From Betaproteobacteria bacterium (GTDB lineage Bacteria; Pseudomonadota; Gammaproteobacteria; Burkholderiales; SG8-41), in contig JACPTK010000031.1 in the NCBI GenBank assembly GCA_016192825.1, forward strand, positions 1-64,000: a stretch of 64,000 nucleotides of DNA, written 5' to 3'. Below are positions 53,450 to 61,460 of this stretch, piece after piece. Every line of letters begins with the position of its first letter. Positions within the stretch are counted from its first letter, which is position 1. A program made the position numbers and the translations under genes. The notes beneath the pieces were generated by a model, which worked only from the letters and a program-made list of their open reading frames with translations, searched no databases and had not been told where the DNA came from.

Positions 53450-54285
53450 GGCTGCTTGCCTTGCGCGGCGAGATAGCGCACGAGGGCGTCGAGTTGCGCC
53501 GCGTTCATCCGGGTTCCGTAATCCTGCGGCATGACGCCGCTCGGAACGCCTTTCTTCTCGTAAGCTTTCGGATTCACGATTGATTCCATGAGGAACGCTT
53601 CGAAGCTCATCTTCCGTTCAGCGGCCGCCTGCTTCAGGCTGGGCGCATCCAATGCAGGTCCGACTTTCGTTTCACCGGCCTTCAGGCTATGACAGGCGTC
53701 GCAGCCGAGAGAAGCAAACAGTGCAGCCGGGTCGGCGGCCTGCGCGCCGACGGCGGCCGGTTTGGCGCTGGGTGAAGCGCTCTTCACGCTCGTTGGCTTG
53801 GCAACATCGCCCACCTTCACCGTGGGCGTTTTCCCGAGCGACTGAAGATAGGCGATCACCGCCACCACTTCTTCGTAACCGAGTGCGGCAGGCGCCCCGG
53901 TCGAAGACGGCATGATGTTGGCGTAACCTTCGACCAGATAAGCGCCCGGCTCGTAGAGCGCCTGTGCCAGGTAGTCCACCAGATTTTCGGGTCCGCCTTT
54001 TACGCCCTGGGCTCGGCGCGAAGCGATTCCGGCAAGATTGGGACCGCGGCCCCCGCCTTTGACGCCTGCACCCGGCTCGATGGTGTGGCACGCGAGACAG
54101 CCGCGCTGGCGCACGATCGTCTGGCCGATTTGCGCCAGCTCCGCCGGGGTGAGCGCGGTGCTGATCTGCTGTTTTTGCGGCGGCTGCCAGCGTGTCTGCG
54201 GAATCCAGTTGGCAAACCAGACGAAGAAACCGATGACGACGAACGCCGGGATCAGCGGCGTCACGTACGGAGCGATCCGGTTCAC
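53446..54285 (-). CDS. Di-haem membrane cytochrome c
   Basis: The 279-residue protein starts at a GTG at 54285 (VNRIAPYVTPLIPAFVVIGF, one anchor helix), chosen because GGAGGA lies five bases upstream and the codon overlaps the CydA-like stop. Two haem sites are visible: GCLACHTIEPG (about residue 60) and GCDACHSLKAG (about residue 193). The two domains are joined by a Pro/Ala/Lys linker. It is the c-type partner of the bd-like subunit, similar in position to the gene at 3556 in locus A. Confidence 0.85.
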   Translation of the reverse strand: MNRIAPYVTPLIPAFVVIGFFVWFANWIPQTRWQPPQKQQISTALTPAELAQIGQTIVRQRGCLACHTIEPGAGVKGGGRGPNLAGIASRRAQGVKGGPENLVDYLAQALYEPGAYLVEGYANIMPSSTGAPAALGYEEVVAVIAYLQSLGKTPTVKVGDVAKPTSVKSASPSAKPAAVGAQAADPAALFASLGCDACHSLKAGETKVGPALDAPSLKQAAAERKMSFEAFLMESIVNPKAYEKKGVPSGVMPQDYGTRMNAAQLDALVRYLAAQGKQP

Positions 54286-56084
54286 GCTCTTCCTCCGTGC
54301 GTCAACGCCTCCGGCGAATGCGTGTCCCCACCGGATTCGCTGGCAGGTCCTCTTGCAAGCCCGGAGATCGAGAAAGCAAGTGCGAGCAGGACAAAGAAGA
54401 TCAAGGTGATCGCCGTGATGATCACCGCCACCTCGCCAAGGCTGGGCAGCCCCGCGCCGGCCGAGGTGTCCTGCATGATGCCGAAGACGTGCCAGTTCAA
54501 GCGCGCACCGCTGCGCGCATAACCCATGAGGGCCATCAGCCAGACGATGACGAAAGCGAGCATGATGAGGACATACTGACCGCGCCGTGGCAGCGTGCCC
54601 CAGCGCACCTCCGCCACCGTCCTCGCGCCGCGCAGCAGGAACAGGTCCAGGGCGAACGTCGCCACGATCCCGATGATGAGGACGATGATCTGCCAGATCG
54701 AAGTCTTGATCCGCACTTCCGCGGGGGCGAAATACCCGTACACGCCGAGCGCCGTGATCGCCAGCGCGGTGAGGCCGACCGCGCTCCACTGGACGAGGGT
54801 GCCGGTCCGATGCCAGGACACGACCGGCACGCGCCCGGCGCGGCGGTAAAGCAGGTAGCTCGCGTAGAGGACCACCAGCACCAGCGTGACGGCGATCATC
54901 TTTGGCGCCATCACGCCGAGCGCGCCGAGGACCGGATGGAAGCCGCCGGTCGATTCCTCGATCGACGCGGCCATGGTATGGGGTGTCGCCCAGACGATGA
55001 AGCCGCTGATCAGCAGCCCATTGAACAGCGGGCTCCAGCGCTGCTCGGCCTCGGAGCCTGGGATGCGCAGCAGTCCAAGCCAGGAATAATAAGCGGCGCC
55101 GATGAACAGCACCGCGATCACGATCGCCTGGATGATGAACAGCCACGACAGCACCCCGCCCATGAGCGTCACGCCGTAGGTCGCGGAGAAGGCGAACAGC
55201 TCGAAGCCGAAGTAGTAGCCGGCGAACGGCAGAAACAGCATGGTGAAGAGGGCGATGAGATTGCCGGTGTATCCCATCCAGTCATAGAGTGCCTTGTCCT
55301 GCGGTGTCTTCGCCATCAGGAAGCGGTACGCCGCGTACGCGGAGCACAACAGTGCGCCGAACGTGATATTGGCGACTAAGCGGTGGATGTTGAGCGGCAT
55401 CCACCCCGGATTCCACACCGCGTCGTAGAGACTGAGGAGATGGCCCTGCTGGTCGACGCCGGCGGGCGTCATCATGAAGGTTGCCCAGGCGTCCGCGATG
55501 AACATCACGATCGTGCCGAAGATGTTGAGCAGCAGTCCGAGCCACAGGTGCAGCCACTTGCGCTCGCCCTGCAACCGGTCCCAGGCGTAGTACCAGAAGT
55601 ACAGGCAGAGCGTTTCAGCCAGGAAGAATAGGGGATAGATGACGAACGTCGGACCGAAGATCCCGGTGAGATAGCCCATGAACCTGGGGTACGCGGTGAA
55701 CAGCAGGAATCCGAGCAGGGCGCCGGTGATCGCGGTGAGCGAATAGGCCGCGGGTAACAGCCGCGCCATTTCATGCGCCAGCCAGTCGTAGCGCCCCGCT
55801 TCCTGCGCATCGCCGTGCCTGGTGGCGCGCCAGCCGAGATACTCGATGAACAGCGCGAACATCGGCACCGCCAGCACGAATGCGGCGAACATGAGATGCA
55901 GCTGTGCCGCGATCCAGGCCGCGAGACGGCTGTCGATGCCCGCGACCGCCGGGTATTCCGAGCCGGGCGCAAGCCCCTGTGAGTAAGCGCTCTGGACGGC
56001 GGCGAACAAGCAACCCGCCGCCAGGATTCTGGCGACTCCTCCAACCCGTGCTGGCGTGGTCTTTGTTCCCGCTTGCCCCGTCAT
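54282..56084 (-). CDS. CydA-like membrane protein, copy B
   Basis: The 600-residue protein from the ATG at 56084 begins with a leader (VARILAAGCLFAAVQSAYSQ), then resembles the copy at 2154-3563. It has AAQLHLMFAAFVLAV and NIHRLVANITFGALL with conserved His, WMGYTGNLIALF, and no GRQPW. It is longer than copy A, by the leader and by extra C-terminal helices. In-frame upstream starts exist (for example 56171) but lack a ribosome site. It is the first gene of the nxr operon, directly upstream of two cytochromes c. No CydB partner is present. Terminal oxidase or electron conduit is inferred. Confidence 0.75.
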   Translation of the reverse strand: MTGQAGTKTTPARVGGVARILAAGCLFAAVQSAYSQGLAPGSEYPAVAGIDSRLAAWIAAQLHLMFAAFVLAVPMFALFIEYLGWRATRHGDAQEAGRYDWLAHEMARLLPAAYSLTAITGALLGFLLFTAYPRFMGYLTGIFGPTFVIYPLFFLAETLCLYFWYYAWDRLQGERKWLHLWLGLLLNIFGTIVMFIADAWATFMMTPAGVDQQGHLLSLYDAVWNPGWMPLNIHRLVANITFGALLCSAYAAYRFLMAKTPQDKALYDWMGYTGNLIALFTMLFLPFAGYYFGFELFAFSATYGVTLMGGVLSWLFIIQAIVIAVLFIGAAYYSWLGLLRIPGSEAEQRWSPLFNGLLISGFIVWATPHTMAASIEESTGGFHPVLGALGVMAPKMIAVTLVLVVLYASYLLYRRAGRVPVVSWHRTGTLVQWSAVGLTALAITALGVYGYFAPAEVRIKTSIWQIIVLIIGIVATFALDLFLLRGARTVAEVRWGTLPRRGQYVLIMLAFVIVWLMALMGYARSGARLNWHVFGIMQDTSAGAGLPSLGEVAVIITAITLIFFVLLALAFSISGLARGPASESGGDTHSPEALTHGGRA

Positions 56085-56233
56085 TTTCGTCTGCGGATGG
56101 CCCGACTGCCCGGACCACAGCAACAATCGCACCAACCGCGCGCGCCTTCGCCGCCCGAACCGATTGGTCATGAAAACCATGGAGTAACAATGAATTCGTG
56201 CGGGCAACGCAGTACGGCACGCGATTTCAGAAT

Positions 56234-56290
56234 TGAACGATCTGTTTCATCGCCGCCCGCATATTGCGCAGTGGCTGAAAGGATCGTTCA
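56234..56290. promoter_or_regulatory. Inverted repeat TGAACGATC in the divergent nxr promoter region
   Basis: TGAACGATC (56234-56242) and its exact complement GATCGTTCA (56282-56290) flank 39 bases. Half-site spacing is suitable for an activator binding upstream of the USP-side promoter. It may be the enhancer site of the sigma-54 regulator encoded at 61457. Confidence 0.45.
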
Positions 56291-56309
56291 CTCGTGCTGC
56301 AATGTTTTT

Positions 56310-56325
56310 TGCTGCAGGGGTGCCA
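56310..56325 (-). promoter_or_regulatory. Possible sigma-54 promoter for the nxr operon
   Basis: On the minus strand TGGCACCCCTGCAGCA has GG and GC at the right 10-base spacing, with a good -24 element (TGGCAC) and a weaker -12 (CAGC instead of TTGC). Transcription would start about 56299, some 215 bases before the CydA-like gene. Confidence 0.45.
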
Positions 56326-56378
56326 GAGCCGCTGTCAATTCCTTGATCTTGCGGTTTATCCGTTCGGGCCGAAGGAGC

Positions 56379-56394
56379 TGGCATGGTTTCTGCG
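56379..56394 (+). promoter_or_regulatory. Probable sigma-54 promoter for the USP-HemY-kinase-activator operon
   Basis: TGGCATGGTTTCTGCG matches TGGCACG-N4-TTGC with correct GG-N10-GC spacing. It lies about 80 bases upstream of the ATG at 56474. A sigma-54 activator is encoded in the operon it would drive, so autoregulation is plausible. Confidence 0.6.
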
Positions 56395-56473
56395 ACCTTC
56401 GCGAGATACGGCGCCGACCCGAAGACATGGCGCACCGCGGCGCCGCAACAGCGCCAACATCGCGGAGATGGAG

Positions 56474-57841
56474 ATGGAAGGAAGCAGCTCGGTAGACACA
56501 CGTATTGGAGAGCGCGGCGCACCGCGCGTGAGCGTGGGGAAAGCCGGCGTCGGCCGCGAGCCGCGATTGCCCTACCGGTCGATCCTGATGGCGGTGGACT
56601 GCTCCGATCATTCCAATCGCGGCGTCAGCGAGACTTTAGCTCTGGCGGGACTCGCCGACGCGGGGGTCACCGCGATCCACGTGTATGCGGCGCGGATGCA
56701 CGACATGCGCTTTCGCCAGATGGAAGGCGGGCTGCCGGAACGATACCGGCAGCAGGAAGCGCTCGAGCAGCAGCGGGATATTCACAACGAGCTCATTACG
56801 CGCGGCCTCACCCTGATCTCCGAGTCCTACCTGGAGGCGGCGGCGCGCGCCTGCCGCGAAGCATCGATACCTTTCACGCCCTGCACCGCGGAGGGCAAGA
56901 ACTACCGGGAGCTCGCCAGGGAGACCAACAGCGGGCGGCACGATCTGCTCGTGATCGGCGCCGAGGGCCTGGGCGCCGGTCCGGGGAGCGGTCTGGGCAC
57001 GGTCTGCGAGCGCGTGATGCGCCGCGCCACGATCGATACGCTGGTGATCAAGGACCCGAAGCGTCGCCTTGCCGAAGGGCCAATCGTCGTGGCGATCGAC
57101 GGCTCGGATCACTCTTTTGGCGGCCTGACGACGGCGCTCGTTTTGGCGCAAAGCTGGGGGGTCCCGTTACAGGTGGTGGCCGCCTACGATCCGCATTTCC
57201 ATTACGTGGCGTTCAACCGCATCAGCCGCGTGCTCTCCGAAGAAGCGAGCCGCACGTTCCGTTTCAAGGAACAGGAACGGCTGCATGAGGAAATCATCGA
57301 CGCCGGCCTGGCGAAGATCTACCGGGCACATCTCGACATCGCGCGATCCATCGCCGCGGAAAGCGGCGCGACGATCGAAACCCTGCTCCTCGACGGCAAG
57401 CCCCACGCCGCAATCGAGAAGCATCTGCGCGCGGTGCAGCCCTCGCTGCTGGTGGTCGGTGCGCTCGGCATCCATGCCGACGCCGATCTCGACATTGGGG
57501 GCAACGCCGAGCGCCTGCTGCGCAACGTCGACTGCGCGGTTCTGTTGAGCCGACGCTCCCACCGGCCGCGGATCGATACGGTGGCCGCCGTGACCACCAT
57601 CTGGACGGACGAGGCCGAGCGGCGCATGGAGCGGGTGCCGGAGTTTGCGCGAAAGATGGCGCGCATGGCGATCCTTCAATACGCCCAGGAGCGGGGCCAC
57701 ACCATGATCACCGAGAATATCGTGGAGGAAGCGACCGCACGGCTTTGTCCCGGCCACGCGCCAAAGGCGACCGGGGCAGGAAACAAAGCTGGTGATGCAG
57801 GCGCCGGTAACGAAGACCCGGGCGCGAGCGACCAGCGATGA
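56474..57841 (+). CDS. Tandem universal stress protein with PCP_red-type domain, copy B
   Basis: The 455-residue protein has a first UspA domain from about residue 35 (YRSILMAVDCSDHSNRG) and a second from about 195 (IVVAIDGSDHSFGG). The latter has the family-specific helical insert (FHYVAFNRISRVLSEEA, EEIIDAGLAKIY). A PCP_red-type domain starts at about 375 (WTDEAERRMERVPEFARK, TMITENIVEEA). The ATG at 56474 has GGAG six bases upstream. It shares the motif HDMRFRQMEGGLP with copy A (HDRRFRQMESGLP). Its stop overlaps the next start by ATGA. The function is unknown. Confidence 0.75.
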   Translation: MEGSSSVDTRIGERGAPRVSVGKAGVGREPRLPYRSILMAVDCSDHSNRGVSETLALAGLADAGVTAIHVYAARMHDMRFRQMEGGLPERYRQQEALEQQRDIHNELITRGLTLISESYLEAAARACREASIPFTPCTAEGKNYRELARETNSGRHDLLVIGAEGLGAGPGSGLGTVCERVMRRATIDTLVIKDPKRRLAEGPIVVAIDGSDHSFGGLTTALVLAQSWGVPLQVVAAYDPHFHYVAFNRISRVLSEEASRTFRFKEQERLHEEIIDAGLAKIYRAHLDIARSIAAESGATIETLLLDGKPHAAIEKHLRAVQPSLLVVGALGIHADADLDIGGNAERLLRNVDCAVLLSRRSHRPRIDTVAAVTTIWTDEAERRMERVPEFARKMARMAILQYAQERGHTMITENIVEEATARLCPGHAPKATGAGNKAGDAGAGNEDPGASDQR

Positions 57842-59262
57842 GCGGCCCGGATGTCATCGTAATCGGCGGCGGCGTCTCCGGCCTGTCGGTGGCCTGGCGG
57901 CTGGCCCAGGCCGGCATTTCGGTCGAGGTTTGGGAGCAGGCGGAAAGGCCCGGGGGCAAGATCGTGACCCGCCACGAACAGGGCTACGTGACGGAGCAGG
58001 CCGCATCCGTGATGATGGACGCGCGCGCCGAGGCAGCGCACCTCTGCACGGCGGCGGGCCTCGACGCTGAGAAGGTCATGTGTCCCAGCCCGGAGCGAGT
58101 CCACCGTTACATGGCGCAGAACGGGCGGTTGATGCCCTTTCCGCTGCGCTTCGCGGCACTTGTCTCGTCCCCCGTGTGGAGCTTGCGCGGAAGGCTGCGC
58201 CTGCTGGCCGAGCCCCTAGTGCCCAAAGGGGGGCATCCCGGGGAAAGCGTCAGCGAATTCATCGTGAGGCGGCTCGGGCGCGAGGCGCTGGAAAGGGCCT
58301 TCGAGCCGTTCGTTGCCGGGCCGCTCGCGTCCGATCCCGACCATGCGAGCGCCGAGGCCGTGCTCCCGCGGCTCGTCGCGCTGGAAAGGCGATACGGGAG
58401 CCTGGGACTCGGCATCTGCACCCACAAGTTCCTGCATGGACGAAGCGCCCCGCTGCGGGATGCGTTTTCTTTCAGGATGGGCATGGCAACCTTGATCGGC
58501 AGCCTCGCTCGGGCCCCGGGGGTTTGTTTCCGTCCCCGGCACACCGTCGGGCAGGTCGAACCCGCGCAAACCGGCTGGCGCGTTTCCGGAACCACACCGA
58601 GCGGAGAGCGCGTCGTGCGGGTGCGGCATCTCGTGGTGAGCGTGCCGGCGCCGGCTGCGGCCAAGCTGCTTCGGCCGCTGGACCGGGAACTGGCCGATCT
58701 GCTTCGCGGGATCGATTACGCTTCCCTGGCTGTGGTGCATCTCGGTTTTGACCGGTGCGCGGTGCGCCATCCGCTGAACGGGACCGGTTTCCTGGTGCCG
58801 CGCCGCGAGGGCCGCCAGATCACCGGCAGCCAGTGGATCAGCAGCATGTTCCCGGGCCGGACGCCTGCCGGCAAGGTGCTCTTGACGTCTTACCTCGGTG
58901 GCGCGCGCGCGCCGGAAACGAGGGATTGGGACGACGATCGGTGCGTGGGCGCCGTAACGGATTCACTGCGACCGCTGTTGGGAATCCGCGGCACGCCGGA
59001 CAAGGTGTGGGTCGACCGGCACGAACGCGGTCTTCCCCTCTACCACGGTGCCTATCCCGGGCGCATCCGCGCTATTGCACAGCATCTCGGGCGCTGGCCC
59101 GGGCTGCACTTGGCGGCGAACTACTGGGGCGGGATATCCATCCGGGACCGCGTAACCTGCGGATATGCCCTCGCGCAGCAAATCGCTGCCGCGCTCCAGC
59201 AGCCCAAGGCATTCGAGTTAACGCACCCGGGCTTGTGCTATGGTGTTGTTAATATGACCTGA
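57838..59262 (+). CDS. HemY-like FAD-dependent oxidase, copy B
   Basis: The 474-residue flavoprotein starts with VIVIGGGVSGLSVAWRLAQ and AERPGGKIVTR, and ends with a C-terminal FAD-binding segment (HLAANYWGGISIRDRV). It is related to protoporphyrinogen oxidase and to the copy at 8899-10299. It overlaps the USP gene. Coupling with USP and the nxr regulators, and with a radical SAM in the divergent operon, points to tetrapyrrole chemistry. The substrate is not known. Confidence 0.75.
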   Translation: MSGPDVIVIGGGVSGLSVAWRLAQAGISVEVWEQAERPGGKIVTRHEQGYVTEQAASVMMDARAEAAHLCTAAGLDAEKVMCPSPERVHRYMAQNGRLMPFPLRFAALVSSPVWSLRGRLRLLAEPLVPKGGHPGESVSEFIVRRLGREALERAFEPFVAGPLASDPDHASAEAVLPRLVALERRYGSLGLGICTHKFLHGRSAPLRDAFSFRMGMATLIGSLARAPGVCFRPRHTVGQVEPAQTGWRVSGTTPSGERVVRVRHLVVSVPAPAAAKLLRPLDRELADLLRGIDYASLAVVHLGFDRCAVRHPLNGTGFLVPRREGRQITGSQWISSMFPGRTPAGKVLLTSYLGGARAPETRDWDDDRCVGAVTDSLRPLLGIRGTPDKVWVDRHERGLPLYHGAYPGRIRAIAQHLGRWPGLHLAANYWGGISIRDRVTCGYALAQQIAAALQQPKAFELTHPGLCYGVVNMT

Positions 59263-59363
59263 CGGTGCGCGGGCACCTCGCTGACGGGCCGGTGTACTTG
59301 CGGCATACCGCGGTGGAAGCTGCCCTGCTGCCGTTTTTTTCGAGGCATCACGCTCACGGCGCC

Positions 59364-61460
59364 ATGCAAGTGAGAGTCGGTTCGATTGCGTCCGATCGTC
59401 CCGGCGCGCAGCCTGGGCATCCGCCGGCGACAGCAGGCATGGGACGCGGGCTGCGCAGATCGCCTTGGCTGGCTCTGCTCGTGGGGCTCACGGTGGCCTC
59501 GGCCGTCGTCGGTTTGTGGCAGGCGCTGTTGGCGCAGGAGCGCGCCGAAGTCGATCATTCGGTCGCGCTGAACCTCGAAACCGTCCGCAACGAAATCACC
59601 TCGCGGATGGAGGCGCGGGTTCTGGCGCTGGTGCGCATGGCCCGCCGATGGGAGGTGCGGGGCCGACCGCCGCGCGAGGAGTGGGAGGACGACGCGCGGC
59701 TGTATGTGAGCCATGATGCCGGCTACCTGGCGATCGCCCAGGTCGGCCCCGACCTGCGGGCGGACTGGGTGGTAGCGCAAGCAGCGCCGGCGGCATCGGT
59801 GAACGCCGAGTTCGCCGCCGGCCAGCAGCGGGAGGCGCTCGAGCGGGCGCGCGTAGGGCGAGACGCGACGCTCACCCATCCATTCGGCTTGTCCACCGGC
59901 GAGCGGGCCCTGCAGGTGAATGTCCCGGTGTTCCGGGAGGACAGCTTTCAAGGGTTCATCGTGGGCGTGTCCCACGTCAGGCGGTTGCTTGACGGATTCC
60001 TGCATCCGTCGATCGCTCCCGGTTACTCCGTCGTCGTGTGGGACGGCGATAAAGTGCTGTATCGCCGCGTGGCCAAAGCCGAGCAGCCCGGCCGTAACCG
60101 GAACCAGGAAATCACCTTGCGACTTTACGGCGTTACCTGGCGGGTGCGCGCGTGGCCCGGGGAGCAGCTGATCCAGCAGCGCTCCCTGCTCCCGCAAGCC
60201 GTCCTGGCCGGCGGCCTGCTGCTGGCGCTGTTTCTCGCGCTCACAATTCGCTTTGCGCAAGTGGCGTGGCTGCGCGAGCGAGAGGCCGAAGCCGTAAACC
60301 GCGAACTCGGCCAGGCCATCGCCGAACACCGGCAGACCAACGAACGGCTCCGCAAGCTCTCGCGCGCGGTCGAGCAGAGCCCCACTATGGTTCTGATCAC
60401 GAATCGTCACGGCGCGATCGAGTACGTCAATCCCAAGTTCACCCAGGTCACGGGCTACGAGCTGGAAGAAATTGCGGGGAGAAACCCGCGGCTCCTGAAG
60501 TCCGGCGAGACTCACTCGGAGGAATACCAGCGGCTCTGGCAGACGATCACCGCCGGCGAGGAGTGGCGCGGGGTGCTCCACGACAGAAAAAAGAACGGGG
60601 GGCTTTTCTGGGTGCATTCCGCAATATCGCCGATCCGGGATGCGCAAGGCAGGATCACTCACTTTCTGGCGGAAATGGAAGACATCACGGAACACAGGCA
60701 GTTGGAACAGCAGGTCGCCGAGCGCAATCGCGAAATCGTGAAGAGCCAGGCGCTGGCCGCGATGGGACAGGCAGCGAGCATGATTGCCCACGACTTGCGC
60801 AATCCGCTCTCAACGATAAAGATGGGTTTGCAGATCCTGAGCAAGGAGCTGCCGCACGACCGGACGGAGGAGGAGCGCGAGCTGCTGCAGATCTCGAAGG
60901 AGCAGGTGCGTTACATGGAGGAAGCTCTCTCCGATCTCCTCAGTTATTCGCTGCCCGACGCGCCGAAAGCGGAGTGGTTGAGCGTGGACAAGCTGCTCGA
61001 CACGGCGCTGATGCTTTCCCAGAAGCAGATCGAGGAGCACAGGGTACGGGTGAAGACGCATTATCAGCCGGGTCTGCCCGTGCTTTACGGCGATGCGAAC
61101 AAGCTGCGCCAGGCCTTTACCAATCTCATCGTGAACGCCGCCCAGGCGACCGCGGGCCTGGAGAAGACGCCGCCCACCCTCGTCGTCGATGCCCGGCTCT
61201 GTCTGCCGGCCGAGGACCGGCCCTCCATCCAGGTCGAGATCTGCGACAACGGCTGCGGCATCGCGCCACAACATCTGGACAAGGTGTTCGAGCCATTTTT
61301 CACCACGCGGGCCCAGGGCACCGGCCTGGGGCTGCCCATCGCCAAGCGGATTATCGACCAGCACCAGGGCAGTATCAGCCTGCAACCGGAACCACCGGGC
61401 GGGGCGCGCGTCACGGTCGTGCTGCCGCTCGCCCCGGTCGCCGATCGCAACGGACCATGA
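59364..61460 (+). CDS. PAS-containing sensor histidine kinase of the nxr locus
   Basis: The product has 698 residues if the ATG at 59364 is used (59265 GTG and 59439 ATG are alternatives without better ribosome sites). It has transmembrane helices at about residues 33-55 and 280-300, with a CHASE-like periplasmic sensor between them. A PAS/PAC domain (about 335-440), the phosphoacceptor MIAHDLRNPLSTIKMG (about 474) and an ATPase domain (NLIVNAAQAT, DNGCGIAP, GTGLGLPIAKR) follow. It is coupled by ATGA to the sigma-54 regulator. It probably senses a nitrogen or redox signal for the nxr genes. Confidence 0.88.
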   Translation: MQVRVGSIASDRPGAQPGHPPATAGMGRGLRRSPWLALLVGLTVASAVVGLWQALLAQERAEVDHSVALNLETVRNEITSRMEARVLALVRMARRWEVRGRPPREEWEDDARLYVSHDAGYLAIAQVGPDLRADWVVAQAAPAASVNAEFAAGQQREALERARVGRDATLTHPFGLSTGERALQVNVPVFREDSFQGFIVGVSHVRRLLDGFLHPSIAPGYSVVVWDGDKVLYRRVAKAEQPGRNRNQEITLRLYGVTWRVRAWPGEQLIQQRSLLPQAVLAGGLLLALFLALTIRFAQVAWLREREAEAVNRELGQAIAEHRQTNERLRKLSRAVEQSPTMVLITNRHGAIEYVNPKFTQVTGYELEEIAGRNPRLLKSGETHSEEYQRLWQTITAGEEWRGVLHDRKKNGGLFWVHSAISPIRDAQGRITHFLAEMEDITEHRQLEQQVAERNREIVKSQALAAMGQAASMIAHDLRNPLSTIKMGLQILSKELPHDRTEEERELLQISKEQVRYMEEALSDLLSYSLPDAPKAEWLSVDKLLDTALMLSQKQIEEHRVRVKTHYQPGLPVLYGDANKLRQAFTNLIVNAAQATAGLEKTPPTLVVDARLCLPAEDRPSIQVEICDNGCGIAPQHLDKVFEPFFTTRAQGTGLGLPIAKRIIDQHQGSISLQPEPPGGARVTVVLPLAPVADRNGP

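Noticed and set aside
53446..55146. 566-residue frame upstream of the di-haem cytochrome
   Set aside because: The first 287 codons are out of frame with the overlapping CydA-like gene; the true start is the GTG at 54285.
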